Shown here piece after piece: positions 7,993 to 16,613 of a DNA stretch of 64,000 nucleotides. Positions within the stretch are counted from its first letter, which is position 1, and every line of letters begins with the position of its first letter. The stretch covers positions 1-64,000 of the forward strand of contig JAGYNO010000004.1 in NCBI GenBank assembly GCA_018399955.1, in the 5' to 3' direction. Under the pieces are notes generated by a model. The model saw only the letters and a program-made list of their open reading frames with translations, ran no database searches and had not been told where the DNA came from. This DNA comes from Halanaerobium sp. Its GTDB lineage: Bacteria > Bacillota > Halanaerobiia > Halanaerobiales > Halanaerobiaceae. The translations under genes and the position numbers were made by a program.

Positions 7993-9550
7993 TTAATCTC
8001 AACTCCTCCTTAATAATTTCCATCAGAGGATTATAATAATCTTTGGATTTTTTTATAACTCCTTCTGCTCCTTTGCCGCCATTTTTTAAACGAGATATAT
8101 CTGCAAACATACCCTCTTCAACTGCTTTAATTAATCCTTTATTGGATATTTGCTGCAGCATTTTTAGAGTTTCATCAAGTACTTCATCTGCCCGTTTTTG
8201 AATTTTACCATCTTTTTTAAATACAATCTCATCACTTAAATGGCGTGCATTATTGAAAATATATTTTGCATTTTCAATACTGAGAGCTCTATCCTGTATA
8301 AATGGTGTATGAATAGCTTCAGTGAGCATTCCCAAAAGCTGAATACCTTGATCTGTCATAATTGAAGCAAGGTTGAACATCCCATCCTGAAGGTGACCTC
8401 TAAATATATTGCCATCCATAAATTTTGTTGGCGGCATATATTTTAATGGTGCATCAGGAAAAATTTGCCTTATAAGCTGTGCCTGGGCAATTTCCATCAA
8501 AAATCCATCCTCAATTTCTGGATTCATTTCAAATGCGTGTCCTAAACCCATCTGTTCAGCTTTTAAGCCAGATCTAAAAGCTAGTTCTTCATTAATGAAT
8601 TCAGAGGCTAGAACTGTATGTGCTTCCTCTACAGCATCAGCTGTAGTCAAATAATTATCTTCTCCTGTATTAATTATGATATCTGCATATGCATTTATCA
8701 TCCTAGAAAAATACTGGTCAATAAAAGTTCTCTCCATATTTATATCTCTAAATAAAATTCCATACATTGCATCATTGAGCATCATATCCAGCCTTTCTAA
8801 AGCACCCATAGCTGCTATTTCGGGCATTGAAAGCCCTGAGCAGTAATTTACCAGCTGAACATAATGACCAGTTTCTTTAATAGCCTCATCAAGACCTTCT
8901 CTCATAATCCTAAAATTTTCTTGTGTAGCATAAGTACCACCAAAGCCTTCGGTAGTAGCTCCATATGGTACATAATCAAGTAAACTTTGAGCAGTACTTC
9001 TTATAACCGCAACAATGTCTGCACCTTCTTTAGCAGCTGCTTTAGCCTGTTTTAGATCTTCATAGATATTACCAGTTGCTACTATAACATAGAGCCATGG
9101 TTTAGGACCAGGTGGGAATTTTTTCTGCATCTCTCTGCGTTTTAAATTATTTTTCTGTATTTTCTTTATCATTTTTTCTGCATAATATTCAGTTTTATTT
9201 TTTACTTCTGCTGAGTCATGCAGAGGTAGTTCTGTTAAAGATATTTCACCTGCTGATACAGCTTCTGCTACCTCTTGAGGGCTGATATCCAGTTCCAAAA
9301 CAGCATTACCTACCCAAAAGGCTATACCTCTATTTAGCTCACCATCTTTTAATACATGATCAACTACTACATTTGGAAGTGGTATATCCTGTTCATCAAC
9401 TCCATTAATACCCAAAAGCCTAAGCACTGTTCTTTCAACAGATGTAGTTGTATTATTATCAATATAACCCTGAATACCATCAGCAATTTCTGATGATGCT
9501 TTTCTACATTTTTCAACCTTTGTTTTATCAACATCTATTTTTTCGTTCAA
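7985..9550 (-). CDS. kamD: beta-lysine 5,6-aminomutase, large (alpha) subunit
   Basis: Catalytic TIM-barrel subunit partnering KamE in the AdoCbl- and PLP-dependent 1,2-amino shift from beta-lysine to 3,5-diaminohexanoate. At 521 residues it has the usual length, with typical segments such as PPGPKPWLYVIVATGNIYEDLKQA (split here across about residues 144-167), VPYGATTEGFGGTYATQENFRIMREG and NYCSGLSMPEIA. The start codon is TTG with AAGGAGG 7 bases upstream. It follows the KamB-like ATPase gene by 59 bases and overlaps kamE. Confidence 0.95.
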   Translation of the reverse strand: MNEKIDVDKTKVEKCRKASSEIADGIQGYIDNNTTTSVERTVLRLLGINGVDEQDIPLPNVVVDHVLKDGELNRGIAFWVGNAVLELDISPQEVAEAVSAGEISLTELPLHDSAEVKNKTEYYAEKMIKKIQKNNLKRREMQKKFPPGPKPWLYVIVATGNIYEDLKQAKAAAKEGADIVAVIRSTAQSLLDYVPYGATTEGFGGTYATQENFRIMREGLDEAIKETGHYVQLVNYCSGLSMPEIAAMGALERLDMMLNDAMYGILFRDINMERTFIDQYFSRMINAYADIIINTGEDNYLTTADAVEEAHTVLASEFINEELAFRSGLKAEQMGLGHAFEMNPEIEDGFLMEIAQAQLIRQIFPDAPLKYMPPTKFMDGNIFRGHLQDGMFNLASIMTDQGIQLLGMLTEAIHTPFIQDRALSIENAKYIFNNARHLSDEIVFKKDGKIQKRADEVLDETLKMLQQISNKGLIKAVEEGMFADISRLKNGGKGAEGVIKKSKDYYNPLMEIIKEELRLNE

Positions 9551-9609
9551 TTTAAAACCTCCTTCATCTTTAAAATATAATCAAAACATATTAAATTATT
9601 ATATAGATT

Positions 9610-10662
9610 TCATGACATAATATTTAAGACTGCTGCTTCTTTGTTAAGCCCCTTTTTTATATTTTTTACAATAATTTCGGAATTAAGATATGTATCAAAA
9701 GGGGTTGCTGGATTTACAGTTACAGCTATCAGCTTCATTGCAGATAAAGCTCTGAGCTTAATGTCATATTTTTTTAATAATTTTATATTATGATAGTCTA
9801 AAAATATTTTTGTTCCATCTTTTACTAAAACTTCAATTTCTCTTTCTCTAAATTTACTTTTTGAAGCAAAGATCTTAAGAAAACTGTTAAGAAGTGCACC
9901 ACTTAAAATCACTGCTTTTATATCATTATTAGCTGTAATTTTTCCAATTCTATTATAATTTTTGTAAGAAAAATCTGATTTAAGTACTTGATAAGTATTA
10001 TCTGGATAAACAACTATATCTCTTTTACCACCTTCTTTATTTGAAAATATTTCTTCTGCAGTTCTAATTAAATAATCATCTTCTGTCTTGCTTATATTCA
10101 GTTTTTCTATAGTATTCAATGTCTTTTTTACAACTTCAGATTCACTTGTCCCAACTACAGCACCTGTTGCAAGAATAAATGCTTCACTTACTTCAGGTAC
10201 TGCAGAACTTTTTCTGTCCACAGCTCCATCTAAAAGAAATAAATCTGATTTTCCAGCAAGAAAAGATTTAATTTGCTTAACCTGTTTTATTGTATTAACA
10301 CCTACTAGTTCAACAAATCCTCCTCTTTTATTGCTTTTATAAATATTTACATTACCCAAAAGAGTATTTATTTTGGTTTTTTTAAAAAGCACAGCATTTA
10401 AACTACTTTTAAGATATGCTTTTTCTGCTGTTGCAAAATAAGTCTCAGGAGGTATAAAAATTTTGGGTTTTTCTCTTTTTGTAACAGCATCAATATCTTC
10501 TCCATCTCGACCATAAGATAGAACAGACATTTTTATCCCCATATTTTTAAATTTTTCAATTATAAAGTTTAAGGTTGTAGTTTTGCCAGCATTTTTAGCC
10601 ATCCCTATAATTGATAAACTATTTATATTTGATGAAATTATTCTATCAATTAATAATCCCAT
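9610..10662 (-). CDS. kamB: KamB-like P-loop protein, putative aminomutase reactivation factor
   Basis: The 350-residue protein has a Walker A loop GMAKNAGKTT at about residues 20-29 near its N-terminus, then regions (LSYGRDGEDID, LFLLDGAVDRKSSA) resembling the KamB protein coded next to KamDE in lysine fermenters. KamB, with the MutS-like ATPase KamC, is thought to reactivate the inactivated 5,6-aminomutase. No kamC is present here. The ATG at 10662 is preferred over the one at 10677 because GAGGAGAG lies 6 bases before it. The KamB assignment rests on position and general resemblance, so it is moderate. Confidence 0.65.
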   Translation of the reverse strand: MGLLIDRIISSNINSLSIIGMAKNAGKTTTLNFIIEKFKNMGIKMSVLSYGRDGEDIDAVTKREKPKIFIPPETYFATAEKAYLKSSLNAVLFKKTKINTLLGNVNIYKSNKRGGFVELVGVNTIKQVKQIKSFLAGKSDLFLLDGAVDRKSSAVPEVSEAFILATGAVVGTSESEVVKKTLNTIEKLNISKTEDDYLIRTAEEIFSNKEGGKRDIVVYPDNTYQVLKSDFSYKNYNRIGKITANNDIKAVILSGALLNSFLKIFASKSKFREREIEVLVKDGTKIFLDYHNIKLLKKYDIKLRALSAMKLIAVTVNPATPFDTYLNSEIIVKNIKKGLNKEAAVLNIMS

Positions 10663-10686
10663 ATTTTCTCTCCTCATTTTTTAATA

Positions 10687-10711
10687 CAGAGATGCATCAG
10701 CTGCACCTCTG
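10687..10711 (-). other. intercistronic hairpin just before the kamB ribosome-binding site
   Basis: CAGAGATGCA and TGCACCTCTG form a 10-pair stem with one G-T pair and a five-base loop, in the 71-base gap between atoA and kamB. No T-run follows on the minus strand (TATTAAAAAATG), so it is not a terminator; it could tune translation of kamB or mark RNA processing. Confidence 0.5.
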
Positions 10712-10733
10712 CATCAAACTTATCAGTTCCAAA

Positions 10734-11384
10734 TCAAAAAACCTTTACTGCTTCTTTTATTTTTAGATCAGCATCGGTTTTTCTGATGATTTCTTCAATT
10801 TCTACTCCATCAGCTCTTTCTGTAAGCCATAAACCATCTTCATGTACTTCTATTACTGCAAGTTCTGTAACAATTAAATCAACTTCTGATACTGCTGTAA
10901 GAGGTAGAGAACATTTTTTTAGAATTTTTGGCTGTCCTTTTTTAGTCAAATGACTTGTAGCAACAATTACCTTTTTTGCTCCTACTGTCAAATCCATTGC
11001 TCCTCCCATTCCAGGTACAAATTTACCAGGAATCATCCAATTTGCTAGATTACCTTGCTGATCTACTTCAAGAGCTCCTAATACTGTAAAATCGAGATGA
11101 CCTCCTCTGATGATAGAGAAGGAAGTAGCACTATCAAAAAAAGCTGCCCCGGCTTTGAAAGTAACAGGTTGTTCTCCTGCATTAGTTATATCCATATCTT
11201 CTTCTCCCTTTGGAGGAGTAGGTCCAAGACCAACAAAACCATTTTCTGACTGAAGTATTACATTTATATGATCAGATATATGATTTGCAACCATTGTCGG
11301 CATTCCAATACCTAGATTTACAACATCTCCATCTTTAAATTCCTCTGCTATTCTTGCAGGTATTTTTTCTCTTGGATTTGGCAT
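10734..11384 (-). CDS. atoA: acetoacetate/butyrate CoA-transferase, beta subunit
   Basis: With the alpha subunit at 12592-13248 it moves CoA between acetyl- or butyryl-CoA and acetoacetate. The catalytic glutamate lies in QSENGFVGLGP near residue 50, which forms the glutamyl-CoA thioester in family I CoA-transferases; GGAMDLTVGAKKVIV is the other hallmark. The frame opens at 11411, inside the thiolase gene, but MPNPREKIPARIAEEF at 11384 is the sensible start, four bases after the thiolase stop. The role fits: Kce releases acetoacetate that must be activated. The two subunit genes are separated by the thiolase gene, which is unusual but keeps the operon order functional. Confidence 0.93.
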   Translation of the reverse strand: MPNPREKIPARIAEEFKDGDVVNLGIGMPTMVANHISDHINVILQSENGFVGLGPTPPKGEEDMDITNAGEQPVTFKAGAAFFDSATSFSIIRGGHLDFTVLGALEVDQQGNLANWMIPGKFVPGMGGAMDLTVGAKKVIVATSHLTKKGQPKILKKCSLPLTAVSEVDLIVTELAVIEVHEDGLWLTERADGVEIEEIIRKTDADLKIKEAVKVF

Positions 11385-11388
11385 TTTT

Positions 11389-12576
11389 TCACCCCATTTC
11401 TCCATCAACAATTATAGATGCTCCCTGGCCACCACCAATACATAGAGTTGCTAGACCATATTTATTATTCCTTCTTTTCATTTCATGAAGCAGTGTAACC
11501 AAAATTCGAGCTCCACTAGCACCAATCGGATGTCCTAAAGAAATAGCACCTCCATTTACATTAACAATTTCTGTATTTAAATTTAATTCTTCAATCACAG
11601 CCAAAGATTGGGCTGCAAAGGCTTCATTTGCTTCAATAAGTTCAATATCATCTATACTTAGACCGGCTTTTTTAAGAGCCTTATTAGTTGCTGGTACTGG
11701 CCCTGTACCCATAACTGCAGGATCTACTCCACCAGAAGCATATGATACAACTGATGCAAGTGGTTTTATCCCCATTTCTTCAGCTTTTTCTTTTGACATG
11801 ATTAAAACTGCAGCTGCTCCATCATTAATACCGGATGAATTACCAGCAGTTACAGTTCCATCCTTTTTAAATGCAGGCCTCAGTTTAGCAAGTTTAGCAG
11901 CAGTTGTTCCAAAACGAGGGTGTTCATCTTCTTTAAAAATTAAATTTTCTTTTTTACGCTGTGGTATCTCAATTGGAATTATTTCATCTTCAAACATACC
12001 TGATTTAACTGCATTTTCAGTTCTCTTTTGACTTTCTGCAGCAAACTCATCCTGCATTTCTCTGCTGAGTTCCCACTCTTCAGCAATATTTTCTGCTGTA
12101 ATTCCCATGTGATAATCATTAAAAACATCCCATAATCCATCATTAATCATTAGATCTTTAAATTCAGAATTTCCCATCTTACTTCCCCACCGCATATCAT
12201 CAACTAAATATCCGGTTCTGCTCATACTTTCCATACCACCAGCAGCAATTATATCTGCATCACCCAGCCTGATAGATTGAACTGCTAAATTTACAGATTT
12301 GAGACCTGAACCACATACTTTATTTACAGTAAAAGCAGGTACTTTGTATGGAACTCCTGCCTTAACAGCTGCCTGACGAGCTGTATTTTGTCCTTTTCCG
12401 GCCTGAAGTACATTTCCCATTATCACCTCATCTAAGTCCTCTGCTTTAACTTCAGCCCGATTCAAAACTTCTTTAATTACAGCAGCTCCAAGTTCGACTA
12501 AAGGAACATCTTTTAACATACCGCCAAATGTACCTATTGCAGTTCTTACAGCACTAACTATTACAACATCTTTCAT
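11389..12576 (-). CDS. thlA: acetyl-CoA acetyltransferase (thiolase)
   Basis: Cleaves acetoacetyl-CoA with CoA to two acetyl-CoA. All thiolase signatures are present: the nucleophilic cysteine in KVCGSGLKS (about residue 88), [17 protein letters not shown] with the catalytic histidine near 350, and the second cysteine in [10 protein letters not shown] near 380. The ATG at 12576 ([19 protein letters not shown]) has AGGTGG 7 bases upstream, so I prefer it to the ATG two codons earlier. Placed between the CoA-transferase subunits it drains acetoacetyl-CoA from both halves of the cleaved lysine skeleton. Confidence 0.95.
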   Translation of the reverse strand: MKDVVIVSAVRTAIGTFGGMLKDVPLVELGAAVIKEVLNRAEVKAEDLDEVIMGNVLQAGKGQNTARQAAVKAGVPYKVPAFTVNKVCGSGLKSVNLAVQSIRLGDADIIAAGGMESMSRTGYLVDDMRWGSKMGNSEFKDLMINDGLWDVFNDYHMGITAENIAEEWELSREMQDEFAAESQKRTENAVKSGMFEDEIIPIEIPQRKKENLIFKEDEHPRFGTTAAKLAKLRPAFKKDGTVTAGNSSGINDGAAAVLIMSKEKAEEMGIKPLASVVSYASGGVDPAVMGTGPVPATNKALKKAGLSIDDIELIEANEAFAAQSLAVIEELNLNTEIVNVNGGAISLGHPIGASGARILVTLLHEMKRRNNKYGLATLCIGGGQGASIIVDGEMG

Positions 12577-12591
12577 CAGCATACCACCTCT

Positions 12592-13248
12592 CTAAATTTC
12601 ATCTATATCAACAATATAATCTACAAAAATACCAGGTGTCATAATATGATTTGCATCTAAGCTTCCCTTTTCACTAATGTTTTCTGCTTCTACAATTACT
12701 AAATCAGCAGCCATAGCCATAAGTGGATTAAAGTTCCTAGAAGAATAACGATAAATTAAGTTACCATCTTCATCTGCTTTCCAGGCTTTTAAAAGTGCTA
12801 AATCTGCCTTTAAAGGAAGTTCAAGTAGATACTCCCTACCTTCTATTTCAATTTTATCTTTGCCTGCTTCTACTTTGGTTCCAACTCCAGTTGGGGTTAA
12901 AAAACCGCCAATACCAGCACCTTGACTTCTAATTTTTTCAGCTAGTGTACCTTGAGGTATAAGTTCAACTTCCATCTCTCCACTATTCATCAGCTCTGCT
13001 GTTTTTGAGTTAGTTCCAATATGTGAAGCAGTTACTTTTTTCACCCTTCTTTGAACAATAAGCTGACCAAGTGGTCTTGACATAAAACCTGTAGTATTAG
13101 CAATTAAATTGATATTATTTATCTCATTATCAAGTAAATATTGAATTATATTTTTAGGGCAGCCTGATTCAATAAACCCCCCAATCATAATTGTCATTCC
13201 ACTTTCTATAAATTGATCTAGATCATTTAATTTAATTATTTTATCCAA
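12592..13248 (-). CDS. atoD: acetoacetate/butyrate CoA-transferase, alpha subunit
   Basis: 218-residue alpha subunit of the family I CoA-transferase. The GxGGF-type coenzyme A loop appears as IMIGGFIESGCP near residue 20, and the SQGAGIGGFLTPTGVGT motif near residue 110 is characteristic. Start codon TTG (LDKIIKLND), with GGGGG about 10 bases before. It is 19 bases from the crotonase stop and 15 bases from the thiolase start, in the same transcript. Confidence 0.93.
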   Translation of the reverse strand: MDKIIKLNDLDQFIESGMTIMIGGFIESGCPKNIIQYLLDNEINNINLIANTTGFMSRPLGQLIVQRRVKKVTASHIGTNSKTAELMNSGEMEVELIPQGTLAEKIRSQGAGIGGFLTPTGVGTKVEAGKDKIEIEGREYLLELPLKADLALLKAWKADEDGNLIYRYSSRNFNPLMAMAADLVIVEAENISEKGSLDANHIMTPGIFVDYIVDIDEI

Positions 13249-13267
13249 ACTATAATACCCCCTTTCA

Positions 13268-14044
13268 TTATTCTCCTTTAAATTCAGCTTTTTGATTTTT
13301 TAAAAATGCCTCCATACCTGCTGTCTGATCTCTGCTTTTAAAACATCCAGAAAAAAGTTTTGATTCAAAAGCAAATCCTAATTCTCCACCCTGTCTTTCT
13401 CTATATAAAAGTGCATTTTTAGCTGCAGCAACAGCTAGAGGAGCATTTTCAGAGATTTTCCCTGCCAGCTGTTCTGCTTTTTCCATCAATTTTGATTTTT
13501 CTATAATTTGATTTATTAAACCAATTTTTAAAGCTTTTTCAGCTGAAATTATTTCACCTGTATAAATTAATTTTTTTGCTTCTGCACAGCCTATAATCTC
13601 AGGAAGTCTTTGAGTTCCTCCAAAACCGGGTATTATCCCCAGTTTTACTTCAGGTTGTCCAAATTTAGAATTGGGAGAAGCTATCCTTATATCACATGCA
13701 GCTAATAGTTCATTTCCTCCTCCAAGAGCATATCCATCTACAGCAGCAATAAATATTTTATCCATTTTTTCGATCATCTCAAAAATCGAATTTCCGAATT
13801 TTGAAAATTCAAGTGCTTCTTTTTCATTCATATCTTTCATTGCAGCTATATCTGCACCACCTACAAAAGCTTTATCTCCAGCTCCATTTATAATAACAGT
13901 TCTTATTTTTTTATTCTTCTTAAGCAAAACAAGCTTTTTCTCTAATTCTTTTAAGAGTTCTAAATTTAAGCTGTTAAGTACATGAGGCCGGTTTAAGGTA
14001 AGCAGTACAGTATATTTATTAATCTTTTTGTATTTTAAGATCAT
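13268..14044 (-). CDS. crt: enoyl-CoA hydratase (crotonase)
   Basis: Hydrates crotonyl-CoA to 3-hydroxybutyryl-CoA. The 258-residue protein has the crotonase oxyanion-hole segments AFVGGADIAAM (about 60-70) and ALGGGNELLAACD (about 104-116), with two glutamates at the usual catalytic positions (GNELLAACD and FGQPEVKLGIIPGFGGTQR). The frame opens with GTG at 14050; the GGGAGG site lies 5 bases before the ATG at 14044, so that is the start. In this operon it takes crotonyl-CoA from Kal into an oxidative branch towards acetyl-CoA. Confidence 0.93.
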   Translation of the reverse strand: MILKYKKINKYTVLLTLNRPHVLNSLNLELLKELEKKLVLLKKNKKIRTVIINGAGDKAFVGGADIAAMKDMNEKEALEFSKFGNSIFEMIEKMDKIFIAAVDGYALGGGNELLAACDIRIASPNSKFGQPEVKLGIIPGFGGTQRLPEIIGCAEAKKLIYTGEIISAEKALKIGLINQIIEKSKLMEKAEQLAGKISENAPLAVAAAKNALLYRERQGGELGFAFESKLFSGCFKSRDQTAGMEAFLKNQKAEFKGE

Positions 14045-14064
14045 CAGCACCTCCCAAATATCTA

Positions 14065-14910
14065 TTAATTATAGTCATAAAAACCACTTTTTGTTTTTCT
14101 GCCCAGCTTTCCTGACCTCACCATTTTTCTTAATAGAGGTGCAGGCCTATATTTAGGGTCTGAAAATTCACTATATAAAGTCTCCATAATCGATAGACAT
14201 ACATCAAGTCCAATTAAATCTGCAAGTTTAAGTGGTCCTATGGGATGATTTGCACCTAACTGCACTGCTTTGTCTATATTCTCTGCTTCAGCTCTACCTT
14301 CATCTAATATAAATACTGCTTCATTGATCATTGGTATTAATATTCTGTTTACTACAAATCCTGGTGCCTCTTCAACTAAAACAGCTTTTTTATTAATTGC
14401 TTGACTGAATTTTTCTATTTTTTTGTATGTGTTTTCTGAAGTAGTGAATGCTTTTATTAGCTCAACAAGTTTCATTTGAGGTACAGGATTGAAAAAGTGC
14501 ATACCCATTATTTTATCTGGTCTTGTTGTAGATGCAGCCAATTCTGTTATACTTAAAGCTGATGTGTTTGAAACAATAATGCATTCTGGATTAACTGCCT
14601 TATCCAGCTCTTTAAATAAACTTTTCTTTATTTTTAAATTTTCACTAACAGCTTCAATAATAATATCTGAATCTATGATTTTTTCTAATTCAAAAGTAGA
14701 ATCAATTCTATTTAATATCTCTTTTTTCTGATCATCTTTTATTTTCTGCTTTTCAACTTCTCTCTGCAGATTTTTTTCTATTTTTTTAATACCTTTTTCA
14801 ACAACTTCTGCTGAAATATCTTTTAATACCACTGGAAAACCATTTGCTGCAGCAGTTTGAGCAATCCCACTTCCCATTGTTCCTGAACCTATCACAGCAA
14901 TTTTTTCCAT
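14065..14910 (-). CDS. hbd: 3-hydroxybutyryl-CoA dehydrogenase
   Basis: NAD(P)-dependent oxidation of (S)-3-hydroxybutyryl-CoA to acetoacetyl-CoA. Rossmann motif IGSGTMGSGIAQTAA at residues 7-21; MGMHFFNPVPQMKLVE (about 135-150) holds the catalytic histidine, and EAPGFVVNRIL plus the DxLIGLDVCL region complete the family pattern. 281 residues is standard. It follows a 137-base gap that carries the structured RNA candidate at 14953-15037. Confidence 0.95.
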   Translation of the reverse strand: MEKIAVIGSGTMGSGIAQTAAANGFPVVLKDISAEVVEKGIKKIEKNLQREVEKQKIKDDQKKEILNRIDSTFELEKIIDSDIIIEAVSENLKIKKSLFKELDKAVNPECIIVSNTSALSITELAASTTRPDKIMGMHFFNPVPQMKLVELIKAFTTSENTYKKIEKFSQAINKKAVLVEEAPGFVVNRILIPMINEAVFILDEGRAEAENIDKAVQLGANHPIGPLKLADLIGLDVCLSIMETLYSEFSDPKYRPAPLLRKMVRSGKLGRKTKSGFYDYN

Positions 14911-14952
14911 CTCATCACCTCACAACTATATATATTTATTATTTTTTTGAAT

Positions 14953-15037
14953 TAAATTTCTCAAATGGTCTTTGGAGAAAAGACTTGTGCGGCTTATCAA
15001 TAGGAGGACAGCCTTTCCTCCGTTCAGACCAAATTTA
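14953..15037 (-). ncRNA. candidate structured RNA element between the transporter and hbd genes
   Basis: On the minus strand an outer stem TAAATTT/AAATTTA (15031-15037 with 14953-14959) and GGTCT/AGACC (15026-15030 with 14967-14971) enclose a hairpin GGAGGA/TCCTCC (15016-15021 with 15003-15008). The loop bases GGCT (15010-15013) can pair with AGCC (14991-14994) to make a pseudoknot. A rival hairpin GTCTTT-TCTCC-AAAGAC shares the AGAC strand with the outer stem, so two folds exclude each other. No T-run follows. I do not match it to a known riboswitch. Confidence 0.45.
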
Positions 15038-15047
15038 CAGCTTATTA

Positions 15048-16484
15048 TTAATTAGCAGCTTCCTGTTCACTGTAAGCTGTAGAATCTTCAATGTCACCTT
15101 CATACCAAACTCCATAACCTGTAAAACCATATATTACTGCAATTATAGGTACAAAAATTGCTAGATATACATAAGGAAAATATTCAGTAGTTGGAACACC
15201 TAAAGTTCCTGTAAAAAATACACCACATAACCCCCAGGGTACCATTGGGGAAAAAACTGTTCCTGCATCTTCTAAGGTCCTCGAAAGAACCCGCGGCAGC
15301 AGTTTTTTATTCTTATATTCAGGTATAAACATTCTACCAGTTATAATAATCGCCATATATTGACTTGCAGTAGCAAGATTAAGCCCTATTGCAGATACAA
15401 CTGTTGTTGCAATAAGTCCACCTGTACTCTCTACAAGTGCACCAATCTTACCAAGAAATACCTCCAGCATTCTTGTTTTTTCAAGTATTCCACCAAGACC
15501 AACTCCTATAAAACCAAGTGAAACTGTCCACATCATACTCTGTAGACCACCTCTAGTTAAAAGAGAATCTACAACTTCAACACCTGTATTACCAACATAT
15601 CCATAATTCATCACATTTGTTATATCAGTTAATGACTGGCCCTGAAAAGTCATAGCTAAAACTGCAGCAACAAGAGATGCAGTTATCATTGTAGGTAAAG
15701 AAGAAACCTTTTTAACTGCCATCCAAATTACAATTACTGGTGGTATTAGCATAATAGGATTAATAACAAAATTATCTTTTAATGTAGTTAAAATAATATT
15801 TACTTGTGAAGCATCAGCAGAACCTTTTACATAAAATGCACCCAAAATCCCATATACAAGAAGTGCAAGTAAAAATGCTGGAATGGTTGTGTACATCATA
15901 CTCTTTATATGATCAAATAAATCAGCTTCACCAACAGCAGAAGCAAGATTTGTTGAATCAGAAAGTGGTGACATTTTATCACCAATAATTGCACCACTAA
16001 TTACAGCACCTGCTGTCATAGCTGCTGGTACTCCAAGCCCAGTACCAATACCCATCATTGCAACACCAACTGTACCCCCAGAAGTATATGAACTTCCAGT
16101 TGACATAGATGTCAAACCAACTATTATTGAAGCAGCCATTAGAAAATATGAAGGTGATAATATCAGAAGACCATAATAAATTATAGTTTGAATAGTCCCT
16201 GATGCTACCCAGGTGCCAATTACAACTCCAATAATCATCAGTATTAACATCGGCAGCATTGCAAGATTTGCTCCATAAAGAAGAGCATCCTGAACCTCAT
16301 TCCAACTATAGCCTGTCTGCATCGCCACAACTGCTGCTACTGCTATTGTCATAAGCAGAGTTACATGTACAGGGATACTTAACCAGAGAACTGAAACAGC
16401 CATCCCAACAGCTAAAAATAATAATACAAAAAGTGAACCACCAAAACTCGGAACTTTATCATAAATTTCGTTTTTTCCCGTCAT
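15048..16484 (-). CDS. NhaC-family Na+-coupled transporter, likely substrate importer of the lysine operon
   Basis: A 478-residue polytopic membrane protein with about 11-12 hydrophobic segments. The NhaC-type motifs SMSTGSSYTSGGTVGVAMMGIG and GDKMSPLSDSTNLAS (about residues 130-185) are clear. The family includes Na+/H+ antiporters and Na+-linked solute exchangers such as malate/lactate antiporters. Because it is second in a substrate-specific catabolic operon, directly after the M20 hydrolase gene, uptake of the operon's amino-acid-like substrate is the likely job. That is inference; a plain Na+/H+ antiporter role cannot be excluded. AGGAGG lies 10 bases before the ATG. Confidence 0.8.
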   Translation of the reverse strand: MTGKNEIYDKVPSFGGSLFVLLFLAVGMAVSVLWLSIPVHVTLLMTIAVAAVVAMQTGYSWNEVQDALLYGANLAMLPMLILMIIGVVIGTWVASGTIQTIIYYGLLILSPSYFLMAASIIVGLTSMSTGSSYTSGGTVGVAMMGIGTGLGVPAAMTAGAVISGAIIGDKMSPLSDSTNLASAVGEADLFDHIKSMMYTTIPAFLLALLVYGILGAFYVKGSADASQVNIILTTLKDNFVINPIMLIPPVIVIWMAVKKVSSLPTMITASLVAAVLAMTFQGQSLTDITNVMNYGYVGNTGVEVVDSLLTRGGLQSMMWTVSLGFIGVGLGGILEKTRMLEVFLGKIGALVESTGGLIATTVVSAIGLNLATASQYMAIIITGRMFIPEYKNKKLLPRVLSRTLEDAGTVFSPMVPWGLCGVFFTGTLGVPTTEYFPYVYLAIFVPIIAVIYGFTGYGVWYEGDIEDSTAYSEQEAAN

Positions 16485-16613
16485 TTAAATAATTCCTCCT
16501 TTGATAAATTCTATTACCCAAAATATACCCGTTATACTTATATATATATCACCACCCTCTATATCCACACTGCAGAATATCCTTCTTATTTTAAATATTT
16601 TTAGCAGCTGAAT

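Noticed and set aside
14953-15037. Lysine riboswitch or pistol/hammerhead ribozyme in the transporter-hbd gap
   Set aside because: The L-box is much longer and has conserved words not present here; the hammerhead core CUGANGA/GAAA is missing, and the pistol spacing between hairpin and pseudoknot does not fit.
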